From assembly GCF_913064665.1 (NCBI RefSeq), contig NZ_CAJYBT010000020.1:1-63398 (forward strand): a DNA stretch of 63,398 nucleotides, in the 5' to 3' direction. Of the stretch, positions 8,843 through 17,107 are shown in pieces. Source of the stretch: an uncultured Thioclava sp. GTDB taxonomy: Bacteria; Pseudomonadota; Alphaproteobacteria; Rhodobacterales; Rhodobacteraceae. How positions within the stretch are numbered: the stretch's first letter is position 1; every line of letters begins with the position of its first letter. The position numbers and the translations under genes were made by a program. The notes beneath the pieces are model-generated. The model searched no databases. It worked only from the letters and a program-made list of their open reading frames with translations, and was not told where the DNA came from.

Positions 8843-9622
8843 ATGCACCCATGGCATATACTTCAACATTCGTGGCGGCAGGTTTTTGGAAATTTTGGGT
8901 CGGCGACCCAGATCGTCTTTCCGCCTTTTGTCCTCGGGGCCTTGTGTAATCTATCTTTTCAAGAGGGGCTGCGACGGGCCGCACATGTGGGTCACAGTGT
9001 GGCTGTGCCACCGTCTAGCGCGCTGCTGTATTTTCTTCTCTTTGTGATCGCGCAGTTTGTGTTGGCCACTGCATCCGTGAACTGGCACCGCTTTATCCTG
9101 TGCAACGAAAGCTGTGGCTGGCTTCCTCGGATCAATCTGCGGCGCAGTCTGCGATATTTCCTGCGGGCTTTTATAATTGTGGCGATGCTGACGCTCGTCG
9201 GCATTCTGTTAGGTGTGGTGGTTATTGTCCTTTTAATGCTGTTCGAGAAGATTATCGGATCTGACACAGCGGGCCTGATCGCAGGCGGAGTGAGCACGGT
9301 CATCATTCTTGTTTGGATGGTGGCGTTGTTCCTGCGTTTCAGCGTGGCGCTGCCCGGCGCGGCGCTTGATACGCTTGGGCTGCGTGCGGCGCTGCGCGCG
9401 ACCCGCGGCCAAGGTTGGCTGTTTGTGACGCTCAGCGTGATCGCAGTGCTCGTGGTGTTTCTGGGCGCGATATTCAATCCTTTGGTTGCGCTCTTGCCGG
9501 GGGTTGCGTGGGATGTCGGGTTTGTCGCCCAACTCGGGGTCGATTTTGTCGTGACTATGCTGGGATTGTCGCTGCTGACCACGCTCTATGGTGTTTTTGT
9601 GGAAAACCGTAAGCTGGTCTAA
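8843..9622 (+). CDS. Polytopic membrane protein of unknown function
   Basis: A 259-residue inner-membrane protein with about five or six hydrophobic segments, at roughly residues 20-36, 54-72, 110-135, 145-165, 190-215 and 230-250. The sequence RAALRATRGQGW between segments resembles the interior of membrane proteins related to the glycerophosphodiesterase-associated domain, but I cannot assign a family with confidence. The start MHPWHILQHSW follows GAAGGAATGTCCG. ilvA starts 38 nt downstream and may be cotranscribed. No function is proposed. Confidence 0.8.
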   Translation: MHPWHILQHSWRQVFGNFGSATQIVFPPFVLGALCNLSFQEGLRRAAHVGHSVAVPPSSALLYFLLFVIAQFVLATASVNWHRFILCNESCGWLPRINLRRSLRYFLRAFIIVAMLTLVGILLGVVVIVLLMLFEKIIGSDTAGLIAGGVSTVIILVWMVALFLRFSVALPGAALDTLGLRAALRATRGQGWLFVTLSVIAVLVVFLGAIFNPLVALLPGVAWDVGFVAQLGVDFVVTMLGLSLLTTLYGVFVENRKLV

Positions 9623-9659
9623 GCTTGCCAAACTGCTTGGCGCGCGTCACATCTGGCCT

Positions 9660-10910
9660 ATGAGTGAATTTGCCCTCTCCGCCATTGCCGCGACGCGCGC
9701 CCTGCGTGCGCTGTTCGAGCCCACGCCCCTGCAGCGCAACGACCACCTGTCGGCGCGCTTTGATGCCGATATCTGGCTCAAGCGCGAAGACCTGACCCCG
9801 GTGCGCAGCTACAAACTGCGCGGCGCGTTTACCGCGATGCGAAAGCGGCGCGAGGTTGACCCGCAGGCCGATCATTTCGTCTGTGCGAGTGCGGGAAACC
9901 ATGCGCAGGGCGTGGCCTTTGCCTGTCGTCATTTCGGGGTGCGCGGCACGATCTTTATGCCGGTGACGACGCCGCAGCAAAAGATCGACAAGACCAAGAC
10001 CTTTGGCGGTGATGCGATCAAGATCGTGCTGACGGGCGATTATTTCGACGACACCTTGGCCGCAGCGCAGAGCTTTTGCGCCGAAGCGGGGGCGCAATTT
10101 CTCGCTCCCTTCGACGATGCGTCGGTGATTGAAGGGCAAGCCTCGGTCGCGGTGGAAATTCTTGATCAGATGGGGGACACGCCCCCGGATCTGGTGATCT
10201 TGCCGGTGGGTGGTGGTGGCCTTGCTGCTGGCGTGACAGGATATCTGCGCGCGACCTCACCGCAAACGGAGTTTCGCTTTGTCGAGCCGATGGGCGGGGC
10301 CAGTCTGACCGCCGCCGTTGCCGCTGGTGAACCGGTCGCCCTGCCGCAAGTCAATAGTTTCGTGGACGGCGCGGCGGTGGCGAAAATCGGCGCGCGCCCG
10401 TTTGACAATCTGCGCTGGGTCACACCCGAGCTGGTTTTGCGCGCCCCCGAAGACCGGATCTGCGTGACCATGCTCGAGATGCTCAATGTCGAGGGGATCG
10501 TGCTCGAACCGGCGGGGGCCTTGTCTATCGACGTTCTGCCCGAACTGGCCGAGCAGGTCCGCGGCAAGCGCGTTGTCTGCATCACTTCGGGGGGCAATTT
10601 CGATTTTGAACGTCTGCCCGAGGTAAAGGAACGCGCGCAACGCTTCAGTGGTCTGAAGAAATATTTCATCCTGCGCCTGCCGCAACGCCCCGGTGCCTTG
10701 CGTGATTTTCTGGAAATGCTGGGCCCGGATGATGATATCGCCCGGTTCGAATATCTCAAAAAATCCGCGCGCAACTTTGGCTCGGTTCTGATCGGGATCG
10801 AGACCAAACAGGCAGACGATTTCACCACACTGTTTGCCAAGCTCGACGCTGCCGGTTTCGTCTGGCGCGACATAACCGAGGATGAAACTCTTGCGGAATT
10901 TCTGATCTAG
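9660..10910 (+). CDS. ilvA: Threonine ammonia-lyase (threonine dehydratase)
   Basis: PLP enzyme converting threonine to 2-oxobutanoate, first committed step to isoleucine. It has 416 residues. The PLP lysine is K52 in SYKLRGAF; the substrate loop is SAGNHAQG near residue 80; the phosphate-binding glycine loop is VGGGGLAAG near 183. The C-terminal 85 residues (KKYFILRLPQRPGALRDF onward) form a single ACT-like regulatory domain, so this is the shorter form rather than the two-ACT E. coli IlvA. The ATG at 9660 follows the stop of the membrane protein gene by 37 nt. It converges with the HPt gene across a 4-nt gap. Confidence 0.95.
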   Translation: MSEFALSAIAATRALRALFEPTPLQRNDHLSARFDADIWLKREDLTPVRSYKLRGAFTAMRKRREVDPQADHFVCASAGNHAQGVAFACRHFGVRGTIFMPVTTPQQKIDKTKTFGGDAIKIVLTGDYFDDTLAAAQSFCAEAGAQFLAPFDDASVIEGQASVAVEILDQMGDTPPDLVILPVGGGGLAAGVTGYLRATSPQTEFRFVEPMGGASLTAAVAAGEPVALPQVNSFVDGAAVAKIGARPFDNLRWVTPELVLRAPEDRICVTMLEMLNVEGIVLEPAGALSIDVLPELAEQVRGKRVVCITSGGNFDFERLPEVKERAQRFSGLKKYFILRLPQRPGALRDFLEMLGPDDDIARFEYLKKSARNFGSVLIGIETKQADDFTTLFAKLDAAGFVWRDITEDETLAEFLI

Positions 10911-10914
10911 GCGC

Positions 10915-11244
10915 TCAGGCGGCGGTCGTGAATTCCTCGAGACGGGTCATGAAGCAAGTCTTGGACGCGCCATAAACGTCTAAGATATTTGAGACATCAA
11001 CCTCATCCGAGCGTCCAGCGGCGGCCAGTTTCTCGCCGATCTGACACTGCGCCCCAAAGGCCCGAAACCCGAGGTTGAGCGCCGATCCCTTGAGGAAATG
11101 CAACTCGTCTTCAAGCTTTCCAGGCTTTTGGCCAAGCGCCATCACCACGGCCTCCACCTCATCAAGAAACAGTTCGACGACTTCGGCAAACCCCTCTGCC
11201 CCAATTTCCGAACGCAATTCGGCCACACGTTCCCAATCAATCAT
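10915..11244 (-). CDS. HPt domain phosphotransfer protein
   Basis: A 109-residue single-domain histidine phosphotransfer protein. The phosphorylatable His lies in HFLKGSALNLGF at about residues 49-60, matching the HxLKGSAxxxG HPt consensus. I start at the ATG at 11244 (MIDWERVAEL) behind GGAGGG; a TTG start at 11256 is possible but less likely. It diverges from a receiver-PP2C phosphatase gene, which suggests the HPt passes phosphate to or from that receiver, in the manner of a phosphorelay feeding a partner-switching module. The histidine kinase that would supply it is not next door. Confidence 0.9.
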   Translation of the reverse strand: MIDWERVAELRSEIGAEGFAEVVELFLDEVEAVVMALGQKPGKLEDELHFLKGSALNLGFRAFGAQCQIGEKLAAAGRSDEVDVSNILDVYGASKTCFMTRLEEFTTAA

Positions 11245-11396
11245 TTCACCCTCCAAGGTGCCCTTGGTTCACTCACCGCGCATCACATTAGCCTGCAAAG
11301 CTTGCCGAACCTTTAAGGCCGCATGTAATCAGGGATTCAGGAATTGTTAGGTGAGTTGTGAAACAACGGGGCAGTTTTGCCGATCGGACACCATCT

Positions 11397-12659
11397 ATGT
11401 CACTTGCTCTGAAACCTCATATCATCTCGGACCCGCGGTTGAATGAAACCGTGCCGCGGCGCGTTTTGGTGGTTGATGACAGCCGGATGCAGCGCCGGAT
11501 TCTGACTGCGCAACTTTCGCGCTCAGGCTATGAGGTGATTGAGGCGGCAAGCGCTGAAGAGGCTTTGCCGATCTGTGCAAAATGTGAGCCCGATATCGTG
11601 ATTTCCGACTGGATGATGGCAGGAATGAACGGGCCGGATTTCTGCCGCGCATTTCGCCAGATGACCCGGTCCAGCTATGGCTATTTCATTCTGCTGACCT
11701 CAAAGACAGACAAAACCGATGTCTCGCACGGTCTCGAAAGCGGCGCAGACGATTTCCTGTCCAAGCCGGTTAATGGCGAAGAGCTGCGCGCAAGGCTTGT
11801 CGCGGGGCGGCGTATCCTTGCCATGCAAGAAGAATTAAGCGCCAAAAATGCCCTTCTGCGCGCCTCGCAAGACGCAATTGAGCGCGATTTACAAGAGGCG
11901 CGCAAGCTACAGCAAAGCCTTGTGCGCGAACGCCACCGTAGTTTCGGCTCTGCGGAAGTCGCGTTGATGTTGCGCCCGGCGGGGCATGTGGGGGGCGATC
12001 TGGTGGGGTTCTTCCCGATCAACGCGCGCCGTGTCGGGCTGTATGGGATCGACGTGTCGGGCCATGGCATTACCTCGGCGGTGATGATGGCGCGGCTTGC
12101 GGGCTATCTGTCCGGTGCGATGCCCGCGCAAAATATCGCAATGGTCGAATCCGAATTTGGCATTTACGAGGGGCGCCCGCCAGCGGAATTGGCTGAGATG
12201 CTCAATGAACTTGTTCTCGAAGAGATGCAGACCGAAAGTTATTTCACCCTCGTTTACAGCGATATTGATCTGGTGACTGGCCGGGTTGAACTGGTGCAAG
12301 CGGGCCATCCCTATCCGGTCGTGCAACGCCAATCGGGGGATATCGAGTTTTTGGGGGAGGGAGGCTTGCCCGTGGGTCTGATCCCGGGCGCGCGCTATCG
12401 AAGTATCAATACCGTTCTTGCCCCCGGTGATCGGCTGATCCTGCTGTCTGATGGCATGACCGAAGCAACCAACCGCGCTGGAAAAATGATTGATCACGCC
12501 GGACTGAGCGCAATTTTTACCAAATTCGCGCAATTGCGCGGGCGCGCCTTTCTGGATGCGGTGTTTTGGGATCTTGAGAATTACACAGATGCGCAAATGG
12601 AAGATGACGTTTCTGCGGTCATCTTCAGTTTTGATGGCGCGAAGATGTATCGCGATTAA
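11397..12659 (+). CDS. Response regulator with PP2C-type (RsbU/SpoIIE) serine phosphatase output
   Basis: An N-terminal receiver domain (about residues 20-140: VVDDSRMQRR, phospho-Asp in ISDWMMAG, Lys in LSKPVNG) is followed by a coiled linker (about 140-185) and a PP2C phosphatase domain (about 190-415). The phosphatase has the metal motifs GGDLVG, GIDVSGHG and, near the end, LLSDGMTEA. Such proteins dephosphorylate an anti-sigma-factor antagonist or similar substrate when the receiver is phosphorylated. ATG 11397 is chosen; a GTG at 11358 behind AGGTGAG would add 13 residues and cannot be excluded. No STAS or anti-sigma gene is adjacent, so the target is unknown. Diverges from the HPt gene. 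Confidence 0.9.
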   Translation: MSLALKPHIISDPRLNETVPRRVLVVDDSRMQRRILTAQLSRSGYEVIEAASAEEALPICAKCEPDIVISDWMMAGMNGPDFCRAFRQMTRSSYGYFILLTSKTDKTDVSHGLESGADDFLSKPVNGEELRARLVAGRRILAMQEELSAKNALLRASQDAIERDLQEARKLQQSLVRERHRSFGSAEVALMLRPAGHVGGDLVGFFPINARRVGLYGIDVSGHGITSAVMMARLAGYLSGAMPAQNIAMVESEFGIYEGRPPAELAEMLNELVLEEMQTESYFTLVYSDIDLVTGRVELVQAGHPYPVVQRQSGDIEFLGEGGLPVGLIPGARYRSINTVLAPGDRLILLSDGMTEATNRAGKMIDHAGLSAIFTKFAQLRGRAFLDAVFWDLENYTDAQMEDDVSAVIFSFDGAKMYRD

Positions 12660-13500
12660 GGCTCGCGCGATTTGTAGAACGGCTTCAAAGGGATCACAGC
12701 ACGGCCTTCTCGCCAGTGTGCAATTCAACGGTCGCTTGCATCCCGGGGCGGATTTCCGGATGGCGCAGCCGCGCGTTCAGATGGCTCAGATCGACCGTCA
12801 CGGTCACTTCAATCAGTGGGGCCACGCCTTTTTCATACATCGCCTCTGTCAGATCGAGCTCTTGTCGCGCCTGAACCTTGACGTTTTTCGTGCCGGTTTC
12901 GCGCCCATAATCGCATCCAGCCCGCTCAATGCCGCTTTGACGTTGAGGTCTCCGCGCGAGCGTTCCCGCCAGTTGCGTCAGAGGCGCTCGCGTGCGCGAG
13001 GGTAGAATGCTGATCGTGATGATCGAGCCCACGGTGAAATCGCCTGCGAGCACCTTGTAGGTGCCGATCACCGCGGCAGCGATATAAGTGGCCTGCTGCA
13101 CCATTTTCGCCCAATAGGTCAGCGCCGATGCCAGCTCGCGTTGCTCGAAACTCTTCGCAGCCGTCCGGGTTATGCGGTCCTCCTAGATCCGCATGACCCG
13201 GACGCCGCCGTGCGCAGTGGTCACGGTCATGTTCATAATCGCCTCATGCAGCACGGGCGAGGCGCGGGTCGAAGCACCTTGCGTGGACTGTGTCAGCGCG
13301 ATCATCTTTTTCTGAAACAGAACACCGGGCACCACCATCAACGCCGAGCACGCCAGTTTCAGCCCCATCTCCAGCACCAGTGCCAGACCTGCGGCGACTA
13401 CGACATCGGCAAATTCGCGTTCGGCCTTTTCGCGCCATCCAGTTTTTCGAACTTGCCTTGGCCGTCAGGCGGGCAGCACCGAGCGGCGCGCCGCAAGGCG
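12656..13500 (-). pseudogene. Remnant of a type I secretion ABC transporter fused by deletion to a HlyD remnant
   Basis: Fragments in several frames can be read in order. Around 13440-13190 there is membrane-domain sequence (LALVLEMGLKLACSALMVVPG, then GASTRASPVLHEAIMNM). There is an in-frame TAG after VRVMRI near 13188, followed by EDRITRTAAKSFEQRELA and ALTYWAKMVQQATYIAAAVIG to about 13000. A frameshift follows LAGTLAR. The whole ATPase domain is absent. From about 12910 the sequence is periplasmic adaptor (HlyD): VKVQARQELDLTEAMYEKG, then a gap, then EIRPGMQATVELHTGEKAVL, and a last frameshift into IPLKPFYKSREP with a stop at 12656. At least one nonsense codon, two frameshifts and two deletions make it non-functional. 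The left end of homology near 13500 is approximate. Confidence 0.85.
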
Positions 13501-13759
13501 CGCATGTCTGATGCCCATCGAGTCGATGATTGGTGTTTGAGCCCTCCCCACGCGCCCCGATCAGATCGTCAGGTGGCTGATATCGTCATCCACAATAAGT
13601 GTGGCATCGCCCCGCGTATACACGCTGTTGCTATGCCCAGCTGTGATGCTTGCTTGCTACTGCGTGAGAGGCGCATGAATTCATGCAGTATTGCTAGACT
13701 ACCTCATTCCCTTAACGTCAACTTGTAGCGCGCAATATTATACGTTGAATTTGTGACGC
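13501..13759. other. Intergenic stretch beside the pseudogene, AT-richer
   Basis: No gene is supported. From about 13600 base composition drops below the surrounding GC, consistent with decayed or acquired DNA. A perfect 14-bp palindrome GCATGAATTCATGC lies at 13673-13686 and is flanked by TACTGC and its complement GCAGTA (the latter overlapping the palindrome end). It could be an operator or a leftover of the lost secretion locus. Confidence 0.5.
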
Positions 13760-14209
13760 CTAGCGCCTTGCAATCTGCAAAAATCTTTGCAGAAAGTGAC
13801 GATCTCCATCATTTCCAAGCGCTTCAACGGCCTCTTCGGGCGCCATCCAGGCAGCGCGATGGTCGGGCTCGCTGGGCAGGCCACGCCGGATCACCGGGCG
13901 GGCGGCGTAAATCGTGCAAAGTTTCTCGGCCCAGACTTCGTATTCGGGCATGTAGGCAAATCGGCGGAACGCCCCGATCCTGATGGGGGCGGCGATAGCC
14001 CAGCCGGTTTCTTCAAACACCTCGCGATGCAGCGCTCTGATAGCGCCCTCGCCAGGATCAACGCCACCGCCGGGCAATTGATATTCAGGCAGCGGCGCGC
14101 GTTGATGGGTCAGCAAGACCCGACCTTCGCGCATCAAGACACCATACGCACCGGGTCGAAGTTTGTAGCGCTGTCCTGTTTTCATGCTCTCGCCAAATCT
14201 GCGGATCAT
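13760..14209 (-). CDS. Nudix hydrolase
   Basis: A 149-residue protein with a complete Nudix box GGGVDPGEGAIRALHREVFEETG at about residues 47-69, matching Gx5Ex7REUxEExGU. These enzymes hydrolyse nucleoside diphosphate derivatives; the substrate here is not evident. The short N-terminus (KLRPGAYGVLMREGRVLLTHQ) is that of small housekeeping Nudix proteins. The start at 14209 follows AAGGGGGCAATC; an internal ATG at 14185 is an alternative. Diverges from hslO. Confidence 0.9.
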   Translation of the reverse strand: MIRRFGESMKTGQRYKLRPGAYGVLMREGRVLLTHQRAPLPEYQLPGGGVDPGEGAIRALHREVFEETGWAIAAPIRIGAFRRFAYMPEYEVWAEKLCTIYAARPVIRRGLPSEPDHRAAWMAPEEAVEALGNDGDRHFLQRFLQIARR

Positions 14210-14306
14210 GATTGCCCCCTTGGGTCTATGGTTGCCTCGCCTATATAGGGTCTATATGGCAGGCCGCGCGCCGCCCGAAAACCCCATTGAGCCCGTCAGG
14301 AGCACC

Positions 14307-15326
14307 ATGTCGAAGCTTTCCCAAATCGCCTGGGACGATACCGTTCTGCCGTTCCAACTTGACCGATCCGATATTCGCGGTCGGGTCGCGCGTCTTGATG
14401 GGGTGCTGGAAGAGGTGCTCTCGCAGCATGACTATCCGCGCATCGTTGAAATGCTGGTTGCCGAGGTGGCGTTGCTCACCGCGATGATCGGCCAGACAAT
14501 CAAACTGCGCTGGAAACTCTCGATCCAAGTGCGCGGCAATGGCCCGATCCGTATTATCGCCACCGATTACTACGCCCCCACCGCTGACGGCGCGCCAGCG
14601 CGCATCCGCGGCTGGGCGAGTTACGACGCGGAGGCGCTTGATCTGGCAGCTGATCCGTTTAGCCAGATCGGTCAGGGCTATTTCGCCATTCTGATCGATC
14701 AAGGTCAGGATACCACGCCCTATCAAGGGATCACGCCTCTGACCGGTGGTTCGCTGAGCGCCTGCGCCGAGGCCTATTTCGCCCAATCCGAGCAACTCGC
14801 CACCCGGTTCGAGCTGTCCTTCGGGCGCTCGATCTTGCCGGGGCAGGGCGAAAGCTGGCGAGCAGGGGGGGTGATGTTGCAACATATGCCGCCCGCCTCG
14901 CCGCTGCATATTGTCCCTGAAGGATCGGGCGATGAGAGCCTTCTAAACCCCGAGGATTTGCTGGAAGGCGAAGAGGGCGAGAATTGGGTGCGCGCGAATG
15001 TGCTGCTGGATACCGTCGAGGACATGGAGCTGATCGGCCCGACCGTGCAGCCCACCGATCTGCTGGTGCGGCTGTTTCACGAGGAACGCCCGCGTGTCTT
15101 CGATCCGCAGCGCGTGGAATTTGGCTGCACCTGTTCTGCTGATCGCGTGCGCAACTCGCTCTCGATCTATTCGGCGCGCGACATCGCCACGATGACCACG
15201 GATGACGGACGTGTCACCGCTGATTGCCAGTTCTGCGGCGCGCATTATGAATTCGACCCTGCGACGCTGGGATTTGAGGCCGCGAAAAACCCCGATGGTA
15301 GCCCGCGTGAGGGTGATGATGACTGA
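14307..15326 (+). CDS. hslO: Redox-regulated chaperone Hsp33
   Basis: Holdase chaperone activated by oxidation. It has 339 residues. The C-terminal zinc site is intact in CxC...CxxC form: C274 and C276 in FGCTCS, C307 and C310 in CQFCG. The N-terminal substrate-binding domain begins MSKLSQIAWDD after a CAGGAG ribosome site. The tail after the zinc domain is acidic and longer than in E. coli. The stop overlaps the start of the next Nudix gene, forming a small hslO-nudix-cca operon. Confidence 0.95.
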   Translation: MSKLSQIAWDDTVLPFQLDRSDIRGRVARLDGVLEEVLSQHDYPRIVEMLVAEVALLTAMIGQTIKLRWKLSIQVRGNGPIRIIATDYYAPTADGAPARIRGWASYDAEALDLAADPFSQIGQGYFAILIDQGQDTTPYQGITPLTGGSLSACAEAYFAQSEQLATRFELSFGRSILPGQGESWRAGGVMLQHMPPASPLHIVPEGSGDESLLNPEDLLEGEEGENWVRANVLLDTVEDMELIGPTVQPTDLLVRLFHEERPRVFDPQRVEFGCTCSADRVRNSLSIYSARDIATMTTDDGRVTADCQFCGAHYEFDPATLGFEAAKNPDGSPREGDDD

Positions 15327-15915
15327 TCCGCTCGCCCCGGTTCTGGCCGCGCTGGGCCGGGCGGGGCGGCCCTCGTCGGACTATGACCTGAACCCCGAAA
15401 CGGTTCTGGCGGAAGGGCGCACGCTGCGTTCGGCGGGGGTGCTGGTGGCCTTCGAAACCTCTGGCCCCGAGCCGCTGCTCTATCTTACCAAGCGCAGCTC
15501 GCATCTGCGCCACCACCCCGGCCAGATTTCTTTTCCCGGTGGCAAGGTCGATCCCGGCGACGCTGGGCCCGTCGGGGCGGCTCTGCGCGAGGCACACGAG
15601 GAAATCGGCCTTGATCCCGCCAATGTCGAAGTGTTGGGCACGCTTGAGCCGCATGAGACGGTGACCTCGTTTCTGGTGACGCCGGTGTTTGCGCGCATCA
15701 AGGCGCCGTTCACGCCACGCCCGGAAGCAGGCGAAGTGGCCGAGGTGTTTACCGTGCCACTGTCGCACATCGCGAACCCTGCGAATTTCCGCGTTGAATC
15801 GCGGCGCTGGCGCGGTGCACGGCGCTACTATTTCGTCGCGCCTTACGGACCCTACTACATCTGGGGGGCAACCGCGCGTATGCTGCGGTCCTTGGCAGAT
15901 GGGATGGCGGGATGA
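15319..15915 (+). CDS. Nudix hydrolase of the CoA pyrophosphatase type (NudL/YeaB-like)
   Basis: A 198-residue protein with the NudL-type signature: KRSSHLRHHPGQISFPGG just before the Nudix box (GGKVDPGD, then REAHEEIGL). Members split CoA or dephospho-CoA to 4'-phosphopantetheine and 3',5'-ADP. Two ATGs are possible (15316, 15319); the second is better spaced from GAGGGTG. It overlaps the end of hslO by 8 nt and the start of cca by 4 nt (ATGA), so all three are probably translated in series. Confidence 0.9.
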   Translation: MTDPLAPVLAALGRAGRPSSDYDLNPETVLAEGRTLRSAGVLVAFETSGPEPLLYLTKRSSHLRHHPGQISFPGGKVDPGDAGPVGAALREAHEEIGLDPANVEVLGTLEPHETVTSFLVTPVFARIKAPFTPRPEAGEVAEVFTVPLSHIANPANFRVESRRWRGARRYYFVAPYGPYYIWGATARMLRSLADGMAG

Positions 15916-17045
15916 AACTGACAGGCGATTGGCTGCGTGCGGGGCATGTGCAAGCCGTCTTGGCGATGCTTTCGGCTGGAGGGCATCAGGCGTTGCTGGT
16001 GGGCGGATGCGTGCGCAACGACGCCATCGGCGCGCCGGTCAGCGATATTGATATTGCCACGGATGCGCGCCCCGAACGGGTGATGGAGCTCGCCAAAAGG
16101 GCGGGGCTGAAATTCGTTCCAACCGGATTTGAGCATGGCACGATCACCGTGATCGCCGAAGGCCACCCACACGAGATCACCACATTTCGCCGCGATGTCG
16201 AAACACATGGCCGTCATGCAACGGTCGCGTTTTCCGAGGATCTGGTCGAGGATGCTGCGCGCCGCGATTTCACGATGAATGCCTTATATGCGCGCGCCGA
16301 TGGCGAGGTGCTTGACCCGCTCGGAACCGGAATTGCGGATTTGCGCGCGCGTCATGTGCGATTTGTGGGCGACGCGCAGGCGCGCATCCAGGAAGATTAT
16401 CTGCGGATCTTGCGATTTTTCCGCTTTACCGCGTGGTTTGGCCACGATCTTGATCCCGAAGGGTTGGCTGCCTGTGCAGCGAATTCCGCTGAAATAGAGA
16501 CGCTTTCGCGCGAACGCCTCGGCGCTGAGATGAAAAAATTGCTGGCTGCGCCCGATCCTGCGCCTGCTGTCGCGGCGATGGCGCAAGCCGGTATCCTGAT
16601 GGCGGTTTTGCCCGGCGCAGATGCGCGCGCTTTGGCCCCGCTGATCCATCTTGAGGACCGCCCAGCCAATCCAATGCGGCGTTTGGCTGTGCTGGGCGGT
16701 GTCAACGTCGCGCACCGTCTGCGCCTGTCCAAAGCCGAAGCACGCCAGTTGGCGCGATTGCGCGAGGCAATGGTGTCGCCCGAACGCCCCGAGGTTCTGG
16801 GCTACAGATTAGGGGCGCAAGAGGGCGCGGATGCGTTTCTGCTCCACCACGCGCTGATCGGTCAGGAACTACCACAGAACTGGCAAAACAGGCTCTGTTT
16901 CGGCGCAAATCAGGTTTTTCCAGTGACGGGTGCCGATCTGATGCCAGCGCTGCAAGGCCCGGAACTGGGCGCGCGTTTGCGCCAGATCGAGGCGCACTGG
17001 ATTGCGTCAGATTTCACGCTGACCCGCGACGAGCTGCTGGCGTGA
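15912..17045 (+). CDS. cca: CCA tRNA nucleotidyltransferase / poly(A) polymerase family
   Basis: Adds or repairs the 3'-CCA of tRNAs. A 377-residue class II nucleotidyltransferase with LLVGGCVRND at residues 28-37, the catalytic DID at 45-47, RRDFTMNALY near 117 and the RNA/ATP-binding segment EDYLRILRFFRF near 159. The lack of an HD domain is usual in alphaproteobacteria. Start overlaps the upstream Nudix stop. A short GC hairpin with little T-tract follows the stop near 17053-17078. Confidence 0.94.
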   Translation: MKLTGDWLRAGHVQAVLAMLSAGGHQALLVGGCVRNDAIGAPVSDIDIATDARPERVMELAKRAGLKFVPTGFEHGTITVIAEGHPHEITTFRRDVETHGRHATVAFSEDLVEDAARRDFTMNALYARADGEVLDPLGTGIADLRARHVRFVGDAQARIQEDYLRILRFFRFTAWFGHDLDPEGLAACAANSAEIETLSRERLGAEMKKLLAAPDPAPAVAAMAQAGILMAVLPGADARALAPLIHLEDRPANPMRRLAVLGGVNVAHRLRLSKAEARQLARLREAMVSPERPEVLGYRLGAQEGADAFLLHHALIGQELPQNWQNRLCFGANQVFPVTGADLMPALQGPELGARLRQIEAHWIASDFTLTRDELLA

Positions 17046-17107
17046 TCTTTGCGGCGCTTTCCCCCGCCTGATCGGGGGCTATATTGCAGTCGTGAAAGCG
17101 AGCCCGC

